A DNA stretch of 64,000 bases from Sciurus carolinensis. Its lineage: Eukaryota; Chordata; Mammalia; Rodentia; Sciuridae. This document shows positions 55,605 through 64,000 of this stretch, piece after piece; position 1 is the first letter of the stretch; every line of letters begins with the position of its first letter. Made by a program: the position numbers and the translations under genes. The stretch covers positions 11,057,084-11,121,083 of the forward strand of contig NC_062216.1 in assembly GCF_902686445.1 (NCBI RefSeq), given 5' to 3'. Below the pieces are notes generated by a model. It searched no databases. It was not told the origin of the DNA and worked only from the letters and a program-made list of their open reading frames with translations.

Positions 55605-55680
55605 TGACTCTTTGCTGCTTGCATTGATCGTGGTCTCTGGTGGTCCTTGTGGGGTCTCGAGCCTTTGGGCACAACACAGG

Positions 55681-56299
55681 TCTCAACTCGAAGGCTCGGT
55701 GTTGGTGGAAGCTGTTGTGGGGACCTCGGGTGTGATGCGGGACACCCTGAGGTCTGGAGACCGTCTCCGCTGTGTGGACCCAAGGCGGCCTGCGCCAGCA
55801 CCCGAGGAGCAGAGTAGGGCACTGCGCTCACAGGAACGGGCTCATCACTTTCCAGGGTGAATCCCGTGACCCTCCTAATTGTCACTGTTGAGGCTCAGAA
55901 GCCTCTGGCCTCCCATCAGTGAGGCAAATTCAAAATCAAATGAGCACCTTTTTTGTGGACACTGAAAACCTATGCACAAGAAGAACATGGTAAGTAATGA
56001 AAGATGAGAAACCATGCAGAGGCCTAAGAAGCAAGATCAGAGCGGGGAGAAGCCCCAGGTAAAGCTTGCTCTGTGGAGGCAGAGGAAAAGAAAAAGAGGC
56101 ACTTATTAATATATTTTTTCATAACTTACTCTTCAGTTTTTTGGAACTGATTGTGATGAGTTGATGTAAAATAAAAATACATATTTCAACAAGTACTTAA
56201 CCCGTGGTCAAGACCTTTTTATTTAGTAGCTCATCTGCTCCTGCAGGGATCCAGTCAACCTTTGTCACATGCTGTGCTTATCCATATGATTCTTTTCAG
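55681..56299. other. Unassigned DNA
   Basis: Follows the solo LTR directly. No retroviral primer-binding site or gag-like sequence was recognised, as expected if this is host DNA. Overlapping frames on both strands at 55559-55885 are composition-driven. Confidence 0.4.
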
Positions 56300-56452
56300 G
56301 GGCTTCTCTTTGGCTTTGATTTATCTGTCTATTCTGGGGCCAGGAACCTACTGCTTTAATCACCCCAGATTTGAAATATGTTCAAATATCTGCTGCTGCA
56401 AATTCTCCTCATTATCGTTTCCCCCGTATTTTTTCTTGGCTATTCTTGACCA

Positions 56453-56531
56453 TTTATTTATATTTCCATTTATATTTATATTTTATATTTATATTTTATA
56501 TTTCCATTTGTATTTATATTTTATATTTAGA
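56453..56531. repeat. TATTTA-rich simple repeat
   Basis: TTATATTT and TTCCATTTATATTTATA-like units, inside the antisense L1. Confidence 0.85.
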
Positions 56532-56654
56532 ATTCCTGTGAAATTTTGATTAGAACTGCAATAAATTTACAAATTAATCCAGAAAGAGTTCTGTGTTTTC
56601 AATATTGGATCCTCCAATGCAGTATGCAGCGTGAGTCCTTTCAGTCTCTCTCTT

Positions 56655-56656
56655 AC

Positions 56657-56692
<36 letters not shown>
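56655..56692. repeat. (CA)n microsatellite
   Basis: ACACACGCACAC then an AC run to 56692. Confidence 0.97.
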
Positions 56693-56695
<3 letters not shown>

Positions 56696-57109
56696 CTTCC
56701 TACTGGCACACAAAATTTCATGCTCAATTTACCCTCAGTGAGTTTATATTTATTATAGCCCTTGTTAAGGACACCTTTTTTTTTCCTTCTATTTTAAAGC
56801 TGATAGATCTTTATATTGGGAGAAATTTTTATGCATTTACTTTGTAGTTGCCAACTATGAAATTCTGGTCTTGGTTTTTATGGCTTCTGAGTAGATTCTT
56901 CGGGATATTCTGGGCTAACAATGTTGTCATTTATAGCTAACCAGAATTGCTTTCTCCTATCAGTCTTTTTCCTCTTATTTTTCTCCTCATTGTAATGAGC
57001 TGAATTTCCACAATGATGGTAAGTAACAGATTGTGATGCCTTTCTTGCTTACTAGTTTGAGTAATTGGGAATTTTGGGGGGCAGAATTAGAGTCAGGGAC
57101 TTCAGTGCC

Positions 57110-57485
57110 CTTCTCCACCCCTCCATCATCTCTCACCCCTCATTGTCTTTTACCCCTCCATCATCTCCCACAACTACATCCTCTCCCACCCCTCCATCAT
57201 CTCCCCTTCCTCCATCATCTCCCACCATTCAATCTTCTCCTCCCCTCCATCATCTCCACTTCTGCCATCACCTCCACCTCCTCCATCATCTCCTACAGCT
57301 CCATCATCTCCTACAGCTCCATCATCTCCCACCCCTCCATCGTCTCCCCCTCCTCCATCATTTTGCACCCTTCCATCATCTCCCATAGCTCCATCATCTC
57401 CCGCCACTCCATCTTCTCCCCACCTTTATTTCACACCCTTCCATTGTCTCCCATTGCCCATCGCTTCCCACCTCTCCATCTTGTC
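57110..57485 (+). repeat. CTCCATCATCTCCCACCC-type minisatellite
   Basis: Degenerate tandem units of about 15-18 bases, with the core TCCATCATCTCC. Some contain CACCCC, some CTACAG, some TTCC. Strand-asymmetric, pyrimidine-rich on the plus strand. Because many units are a multiple of three, long open frames run through it on both strands: 57033-57500 (155 codons, rich in Ser-Ile-Ile), 57065-57388, and 57174-57407 on the minus strand (rich in Gly-Asp-Asp). These are artefacts of the repeat. Confidence 0.93.
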
Positions 57486-58784
57486 ACGCAGTTGCTGTGA
57501 CTTCCCCAGGCTCTACTTCTTTCTAACCTCGGTGGCTTGTTCCTCTCTCCAAGCTTTGCAGGGCCCCTCGTGTCATGTCACCGAGAGGAGCTGCTTCACT
57601 GCAGAGAGGCCAGGGTAGCCTGCGCACAAAGCATCCCCACTGGCAGGTGGCGGCATCATCAGCGACTCCCCCCAGGCCTGCAGGACGGCCTGCCCTGGGG
57701 TGCTCTTGCTCAGCAGCATGGCATTTCAACCCGTGCCTAGAGGAGAGCTGAAGAGCAGTGTGGGCACAGATGCCCAGCAGTCCTCCGCCCTTGGGATGGC
57801 TGTTTCACTTTGCCCTCTAGCAATCTGCTTTAAAAAGCTAGGTTTATTAGAGGTCCAATTTACCTAAGGCAAAATTCGCCTGTTTCAGCCTAGCGCTACG
57901 TACACGAATGCGTGTAGTCATGTCACCACACGACGTGAAGCACGGACATGCATTTTTCAACGAGCATTTGGTGCTCTTTTCTGATCTGCGTAATAACCGT
58001 CTAGAGCTTCATTTTGCCTTCACATCTCCCAGTGTGAAATTTGAACAAAGACGTTTCTTTCCCACTCAGATTCACAGGTATACAGGATCCCTGATAAAAC
58101 GGTGAAAGCTAGACATAGTTATCTGTCTTTCCATTTGGGAAATCTATATGCAAGTCTATGTGCAGAAAAAGGGCCAGCCACCACTGGAAAACTTAAGAAA
58201 TGTTTGGAATTGGAGATAGAAGCAAACTAGAATCGTCCGCGTGAGGCCGTGGTCACATCACCCACATTTATATTTCTGGCTGGGAGATGACCTCCCTCCA
58301 GCCACGATGGATGGACAGGTCAGGCTTCCTTCCTCATTGCTCCCACTCACGTCTCTGCTGAGTGGCTTCCTACCACCGGATCGGATGACTTCCCCTGCAG
58401 GACACAGAGTGGTGCCTTGGGGTCTACGCCCTTACTATCCTCTGGGCAGGAGGAGAACTTTTCTTGTTAAAATACAACCCCGTGCTTGGTGCTCACTCTC
58501 TGAGTTCCGTTTAACCTAGGGTGTGGCTCATCAGAAGCCACGAGACAGCATTATCCTGATGAACAGTCCCTGGAGCTAAGGGATTGTCTCCCTTTTCCAG
58601 TCCAGGTCTTCAGTGCTCAGGCCCTTCTGCTCCAAGAGTGAACCCACCTTCTGCTTAGAACAGCAGTGACCGCCTTGGGCCCCGTCTTATATACCTGGCG
58701 CATCTGGAAGAATGACAGGGGAGTTCTCCCCGCTCCCTCTCCAGGCTGCAGGTGTTTAATATGACAACATGCTGTTGAACTTCT
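57486..58784. other. Unassigned DNA
   Basis: No repeat family or gene recognised. GC-rich around 57560-57720, with overlapping short frames on both strands. Confidence 0.35.
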
Positions 58785-58905
58785 CTTGGATCTCGGTCTC
58801 CACATCTGTCATATGCAAGGACAAAAATAGTACCTACCATCATCAGTGTGGTGAATGGAGATAATATGTGAGAGAGTGAAGAACCGTGCTGGCAGCCAGG
58901 TGGCG
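58785..58905 (+). repeat. MIR SINE remnant
   Basis: CGGTCTCCACATCTGTCATA, AAATAGTACCTACCATC, GGTGAATGGAGATAATATGT and ACCGTGCTGGCAGCCAGGTG follow MIR ('tctgtaaaatggggataatagtacctacc ... gattaaatgagataat'). Confidence 0.65.
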
Positions 58906-60817
58906 ATGTTCCGTCCCCAGCAGAATGTCAACATGCTCACAGAGGACGATGAGTAACCCTCGGAGAGAGCCAGGCCCACGCTTGACCAGCCAGAGATCTG
59001 GCCACTCCGCAGCCACAGAGTGACTAGGCATCTCCCTCTTCCACCCTGTGGCCTCACTGCTACTTGCTTATTTGTTCATTAAGTAAAAATCTTCATTGCT
59101 TTTTGAACTGAAAGCAGGATTGAAGTGCTTATTCTCACCTTTGACTTGTAGTTCTGTGGAATACGTAGACTCAGGTCAGTGACCACCGGCTCTGACGCTC
59201 CTGCCTCCAAGATAACGATTATTAAGGTGCTACATCACCAAACTGTCTTCGCTTCCAGAGAAAATGCAACACAGACCCGGCCCCCACCGCCTCCACGCCT
59301 CCTTGGAATCCCCAAGAACAGAACCGAGTCTGCGAGAACCCCCGCTGCTCCCGCTGGCTGGGGTGCCCTGGGGTTCCGGTGGTGCATGCTCCCTGCCCAG
59401 CGAGCTGAACAAGCCTACCGCTTCCCCAGGGAGAAAGGGTGCATTTTGTACCCTGTACTTTTGGCCACTCAAGGTCTGTTTTCTTTTTACAACACATTTA
59501 ATTTGCAGACTCGACTTGTCAGCCCTCCAGCCTCTATCTCATTAGGCTTCTCAATCTCCAAACAGAGCTACCTGGGGAATTTCCATCGTGAGCCAAAGAG
59601 ACTTCTGGTTCTAAACGGTGCCTGGCCAGCAGCCTCCAGGCAGCCCATCTCAGCTCCTTGCTGAGATGCCCACAAAGCCACAGCAGAGCCGGTTACAAAC
59701 TAGGACTGACAACTCAATGCCAGAATCTTGGAAGAAGTCACACTAATTATAAAGCAGATGGAGCAGAGCTGAGAATAACCTACCATGTCTTAATGCACAG
59801 CACACCCAGGATTGGCTCGCAAATTAGACAACATCTGTAAAAACAGAGCAGGAGATGGTTTGCGCCTCCCTAACAAATGTTGCCTGGCTCAGAGCAACCA
59901 CAGAAGAGCAGACAGGTGTCTGGCGAGCTCGCCCTCCTCCACACCGCCCCAGCCCACCTCCGCTCTACACTAAGCAGAGATGGAAAATACCAGAAGGCAT
60001 TGGAGGGGTGAAAGAGGAGACTGGGAGACAGACTGGGGATGGTGCACCCACAGGGCAAAAGGGGAGTCCGACTGGGGTATGGCGGTGCATTCTGGGAGTT
60101 GGTACTTTTCATAGATCACATCAGCAGCATATGAGGACATGAATGCACTGAGACACAGGCAGAAAATATGAGGCGTCCTATTTCTATTCACTTTTTGTTT
60201 AAAAATTTTGAAAGAAATAAAGTTAGTTAATAGTAAGAGTTCCACATTGCTTCATTAACTGTCACGGATATACCACATGTCAGGTACAAGGTTAATAATG
60301 GGGGAGCAGACGACAGGGGAACTCTGTACAAACATTCCAAATTTTTCAGTAGATCTGAAACTGTTCTGGAGGTAAAATCTGGTAAAACACCCAATACTTG
60401 AAAACAAGAGGTTAAGATTGATTAATATTTAACACGCACTGCTGCTTGGGCCCTAGTCGGTTCTACGTGTGGGATGGTCATTGTCACCTCCTGTAAAGTA
60501 GAGGTCCTGCAACCCAGAGGACTGACAGGTGTCTTTATGAGGTCCCTGGCCCCCAGCCTCTGGCAACATTCCGTGGTTTCAGCATGCTAATTAAGTGGCT
60601 ATGTGGATATGTGAATTGCAACATCTGATTTTATGTGAGCCGATAGTCCCCAAATGACAAATGGGTTGAAAGCTTCTTGTAAAGAGAAACAAGGAAATGA
60701 CAGAGCATGGCAGAGTTATTCCTGGTTGTGTGTGTGTGTGCGTTTTGTCACCTAAGTATAAACAAAGACTCAGGAAGACTGTTCAAAATATCACACTAAT
60801 GATGAATCCAGTCTAAT
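58906..60817. other. Unassigned DNA
   Basis: No gene established. The 161-codon plus-strand frame at 59179-59664 overlaps three others (minus 59222-59497, minus 59230-59472 and plus 59264-59545), the usual sign of chance open frames in GC-rich DNA. A faint MIR-like piece may exist at 60420-60530. Confidence 0.35.
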
Positions 60818-60966
60818 ATTTTTAATGTGACCTTTACTCATCTGCTCAGCATGCCTTTAGTATTAGCAGATTGAATTCTGTCCATTATCACCTACAACAT
60901 TTTAATGATGACCTTTTCCTATCTGTTTAGCATGCCTTTAGTATTAGCTAATTAAATATGAAGCCG
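60818..60966. repeat. Imperfect tandem duplication, period 81 bp
   Basis: Two ~68-bp copies, each reading TTTTAATG...GACCTTTNC...ATCTG, share the identical 20-mer AGCATGCCTTTAGTATTAGC (first at 60848, second at 60929). The right copy continues with TAATTAAATATG. No known repeat family was recognised. Confidence 0.8.
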
Positions 60967-61963
60967 TCATCATTAACTAGACATCTAAAGACTTTACGTT
61001 AACCCAGCCAGGAGACAAATTGTATGGTTTCTGTAGGATGCTTAAGAGTGTGCCACTCAAATCTGGGACATCACAGAATTTTCATGAGCAGCTTATAAAT
61101 ATTTAGCATCCTGATTGGATTTTCCAACTTAATAAAGACAAAATGTCCATGCCATTGGGAAGAGAATATGTAGTAGAGAAAAGTAGCTGAAATATTACTT
61201 TGAAACAAAAGCAATGAACTAAAATGTGTTTATATGATAGGAGATTTGGGTATAAAATACCTGAAGAAATATTGCCAAATAGTAGAATAAACTGTGCATT
61301 TTAAGAGGTTGGTTGTTTGCCCTAAATTACAAAATGCTCTAGATTCTCCTTTAATATCAAAATAGAGGAAGAAATGTATCTTGTGCACTAAAGAAGGATA
61401 TTCTGAAGATGCTATGTTTTAGGGTAAAATCCCTGAATAACGCTAATGTTTTTATGGGAATGTTGTGCAATGCTGATGGAATGACTCCAGGGATGGAGGA
61501 GGGAGGTAACTCTGGAAGGATGGTGCAGAGATGGGGTCTTTCACTGACTTCACGGCGCCAAGTCTTGCAGCTGCATTGATACAGGAGTGCACAGGGCTGT
61601 AGCAGCTCTGTACCATTCCATTCATGTTAATGTTCACAGAAAAGTGACTTCAAAAACAGAATGTTTTCAACGAGACAGGAATAATGGTGAAAATCTTTTG
61701 CATCATATGGTGGTTGCTGATCATTAATGATAAGATACTTGAAAGAAAAGATTCGTCGCACACAAAGATGAGTCACTCTTTTCTGAAGTACTTGTGCTGA
61801 TCTGCTTCTTCCTAGTGGTTCTCTTTTGAAGGGATAAACAATCTGTCCTTCTGAGGTAGATTCGATACTGGTAAAATATGACAGATAGCTATTCTTCAAA
61901 AGAATTAGCAAAGTGAAGGGTACATTTTTAAGCATTTTAATTGTAGCAGAGAACACAATATAA
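60967..61963. other. Unassigned AT-rich DNA
   Basis: No gene or repeat family recognised. The 109-codon minus-strand frame at 61627-61956 has no recognisable domain and ends at the L1 insertion. Confidence 0.35.
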
Positions 61964-61976
61964 AATGTAGCGTCTT

Positions 61977-62487
61977 CACTTCATAATAGCTAAACTGTGG
62001 AACCAACCTAGGTGCCCCTCAACAGATACATAGATAAAGAAACTGTGGTATATATACACAATAGAATATTACTCAGCCATAAGGAAGAATGAAATTATGA
62101 CATTTGCCAGTAAATGGATGGATCTGGAGGTTATCACGCTAAGTGAAATAAGTCAGTCCCCAAAAGCCAAAGGTTGAATGTTTTCACTGATATGAGGAAG
62201 CTAAACCACAATAAGGTGAGGGGAAGAGAAAGAATAGAAGTTCAATAGATTAGACAAAGAGAATGAAGGTAAGGGAGGGGGGATAGGAATAGGAAAGACA
62301 GTAGAATGAATCTAACATAATTTTCCTATGTACATATATGAATATACCATAGTGAATCCCACCAAGGTGTATATCTGTAAGATTGGGGTTCTGATTATAA
62401 TAAGATATATTCCATCCTTGTATAATTATATCAAAATGAATTCCACTGTCATGTTTAACTAAAATGAAAAAATACAAAATAAAACAC
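61977..62487 (+). mobile_element. 5'-truncated L1, 3' end, with 13-bp target duplication
   Basis: Contains the L1 3' end order ACTGTGGTATATATACACAA, ACTCAGCCATAAGGAAGAAT, GAAGTTCAATAGATTAGAC-type sequence, a G-rich purine tract (GGAGGGGGGATAGG near 62272-62285), and an A-rich end. Flanks are identical 13-mers AATGTAGCGTCTT (61964-61976 and 62488-62500). Only 511 bases of the element are present, all non-coding. Confidence 0.93.
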
Positions 62488-62559
62488 AATGTAGCGTCTT
62501 AAACATTTCGAAGTATACAGTGTTAGGTATGTTCACATTTCCTTGTACAACAGATAGTT

Positions 62560-62715
62560 GAATACAGATGTTTAATGGCTATCTCTGGGTGATAGGATTT
62601 GCTTTTCTTCTCTTTTTGGCATCCTCCAGGTTGGTTTTTTAAAAATTTTTTTAATGATTTTGTGTATTGTCTTATAGTACCACAAAATCAAATTATTTTT
62701 TCAAAAAGTGTTGGC
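62560..62715 (+). mobile_element. Older L1 3' end
   Basis: TTTAATGGCTATCTCTGGGT, GATAGGATTTGCTTTTCTTC, TTTTTTTAATGATTTTGTGT and a TAGTACCACAAAATC end resemble 'tggttatctctgggtggtgggattatg ... aatgaacatgtattac'. Diverged. Confidence 0.55.
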
Positions 62716-64000
62716 TCAAGCTGACAATCCATAAATGGGAGACCTTTCATATGCTGAAGAAAAATGAAACAGGCAGACTAAAGTTCTCCTCCAATTGCCG
62801 GAATCAAATAAAACTGTACACAAAATACCCAAGACACACCTGAATATTTTTCCTTGAGTTCATTGTAAGTGAACAGAAATCCTTCAGTGGTTGTTTCTTC
62901 CTTGGTAATACTGACCTCCCTGTTTGGGAGGAACAAATTTAGAATAATTTCCCAGTCATGGGATCTTTGTTCCTCCTACAAGCTTCAGTTAAGAGTAGCC
63001 CGAGAGGAAATAGAACCATCTGGAGCAAGTTTCCCCATGAAATATACAACACGCTCCGGGTCAGCCTCAAGGTCCTGCCCTGATAGAACCTATGATTTTG
63101 TTGGACTTTCTGGAAGAGTTTGGCCAACACAATGTACTGGCTGCTTCTCCTGTCTCGGGGAAACTCGGTGGGGAAACGGGAGCGGCATAACCCCCTCGGC
63201 AAACTCACCTGAGTGAGGACCCTGGGAGGCAGGGAATAGGCATCTGCGTGCTTTAGAGTGGAGATCAGGACAAGCCCCATCCAGTCAAGAGTCCTGACAT
63301 GCTCTCAGCTCAGGAGGGGACCTGCCCTACTCCCAGAGTGGAAGTTGGTTAAATTGGAATAGGAAATGTTGCATTTCCTGATCTATCAAGTTTTAACAAT
63401 TTCTTTCTCATTTTTCCACCTGAAAGAGTTGAGGAATGTTAGTGTCGCAAGTTGGAATCCCGTCTCCATCATGCTTGGCCTCGAAATCCTCTCATAAGAT
63501 GCCTAATAATAAACCTGCTTCTAAAGCTGATGTGACGAGAAAGGAGAAGAATAAAGCAGAGTCCAGCCCCTGTCCTACGGCAGGTACTAACCACAGGGTA
63601 AGCACTACTGTTCTGGTTGGTACTCGTTACCATGACCTGCCCAAGACCCTGGTTCTCACAGATCAACCGAGCTTCATCCTTAGATCCCTGTCTCCCCTTG
63701 GCACGAACCCTTCCCTCCTGGGAAGTCAGATGGGATCTGAGTTCCAGCTCTGCACACAGGAAGTGGAGTTTTGGGATGTTAATCTCAGTGGTGGTTAAAG
63801 CTGTTTTGATGTCTAATTTTCTGCGTCCACTTAACGGGGCCATGGGGTTCCCAGATATCTCCTGCATCTAAGAGTGTTTCCAGAAGAGATTGCCATCTGA
63901 ACTGGTGGTCCTCCTCCATGGGTGGGCATCATCCAGTCTGCTGAGGGTTTGATCCATCAGAAAGGCAGGGTAGGCTGAGTTCTCTCTGGCTGACTGCTGG
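62716..64000. other. Unassigned DNA, overlapping chance frames
   Basis: No repeat family recognised. Open frames overlap on both strands at 62869-63216 (115 codons, plus) and 62939-63280 (113, minus), and at 63436-63798 (120, plus) and 63469-63867 (132, minus). Overlap in opposite directions, no domain and no matching splice-site pair argue against genes. The window ends inside this stretch. Confidence 0.35.

Larger units (their letters stand above)
55179..55676 (+). mobile_element. Complete solo LTR (class I ERV-like)
   Basis: 498 bp, beginning TGTTGAGAGCAGGGTGG and ending GGGCACAACA, with 5-base inverted termini TGTTG/CAACA. Identical 4-base flanks CAGG (55175-55178 and 55677-55680) form a target-site duplication of the length used by class I endogenous retroviruses. 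Inside are TATAAAA (55517-55523), an R-like GAGGGCTCGGGGCCTCTCT, AATAAA (55599-55604) and a U5-like GTGGTCTCTGGTGGTCC. No gag, pol or env sequence follows, and the duplication at both ends shows that only one LTR remains after recombination. It is well preserved. Confidence 0.9.
56300..57060 (-). mobile_element. Old L1 ORF2 fragment, antisense
   Basis: Plus strand reads antisense L1 ORF2: TGATTTATCTGTCTATTCTG, CTACTGCTTTAATCACC, TTCTTGGCTATTCTTGACCA, ATTCCTGTGAAATTTTGATT, AGAACTGCAATAAATTTACA and TTTTCAATATTGGATCCTCC. It is interrupted by TATTTA-rich and CA microsatellites. Confidence 0.75.

Noticed and set aside
57033..57500. 155-codon Ser/Ile-rich frame
   Set aside because: Produced by a degenerate minisatellite with units that are often a multiple of three. 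The minus strand gives a Gly-Asp frame for the same reason.
59179..59664. 161-codon plus-strand frame
   Set aside because: Three other frames overlap it on both strands, as in GC-rich non-coding DNA. No motif, no splice-site pair, no repeat-free protein-like pattern.
63436..63867. Overlapping 120-codon plus and 132-codon minus frames
   Set aside because: They oppose each other in the same DNA. Neither shows a domain, so they are most likely chance openings near the window edge.
1..64000. CRISPR arrays, operons, phage or plasmid features, rRNA, functional tRNA genes
   Set aside because: SINE, LINE and LTR content marks this as mammalian nuclear DNA. tRNA-like motifs here belong to ID SINEs. 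Short tandem repeats are microsatellites or the 57.1-kb minisatellite, with none having the spacer pattern of CRISPR.

Overview
This window looks like nuclear DNA from a placental mammal, most likely a squirrel-family (sciurid) rodent. The lineage call rests on the SINEs. There are several ID elements (tRNA-Ala-like, with the head motif GGGCTGGGG...GGCTCAG and the tail motif TTC(A/G)AT...CAGCACCACA followed by AATAAA-type repeats). There are also dimeric B1-dID elements, in which a 7SL-derived B1 half is joined to a degenerate ID half. Old mammalian repeats surround them: MIR, L2, L1M, MaLR and ERVL LTRs, Tigger and hAT transposons. I see no bacterial operon, phage, CRISPR array or ribosomal RNA.

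No protein-coding gene could be established. The longest open frame (186 codons) runs through a SINE fragment and a MER20-like element, and the other long frames lie in repeats or lack coding character. The window is therefore intergenic or intronic. Two places could belong to spliced transcripts: a 51-base candidate internal exon on the minus strand at 53981-54031, and a weaker candidate 3' terminal exon on the plus strand at 42998-43380.

Layout. 1-4.5 kb: mostly unassigned, with one ID SINE. 4.6-10.4 kb: fragments of old L1 on both strands, plus a B1-dID and a (CA)n tract. 10.7-15.96 kb: a young ID element, a MIR, and L1 3' parts on the plus strand. 16-20.3 kb: a 1.37-kb hAT element in otherwise unassigned DNA. 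20.3-28.9 kb: ID elements, L1 on both strands, a MaLR LTR and a 1.5-kb Tigger-type element. 30-34 kb: B1-dID, a nest of two LTRs of one family in opposite orientation, MER20 and a second Tigger-like element. 36-45.4 kb: old L1 on the minus strand, cut by an MLT2 LTR, with a MaLR LTR and several local duplications. 45.5-51.3 kb: few recognisable repeats. 51.4-53.2 kb: an LTR with an inverted partial copy of itself, an MLT1-like LTR and a B1-dID. 53.2-64 kb: the candidate exon, an ID, a complete solo LTR with target-site duplication, antisense L1, a pyrimidine-rich minisatellite, and a 5'-truncated L1 with a 13-bp target-site duplication.

The parts worth pursuing are the candidate minus-strand exon, the 132-bp near-perfect inverted repeat at 51.8/52.2 kb, the 69-bp near-identical duplicate at 43.9/45.4 kb, the intact solo LTR at 55.2 kb and the LTR-in-LTR nest at 31 kb. 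I found no evidence for a new multi-gene system. Repeat families were named by eye from remembered consensus features, without an alignment, so subfamily names and many boundaries are approximate.
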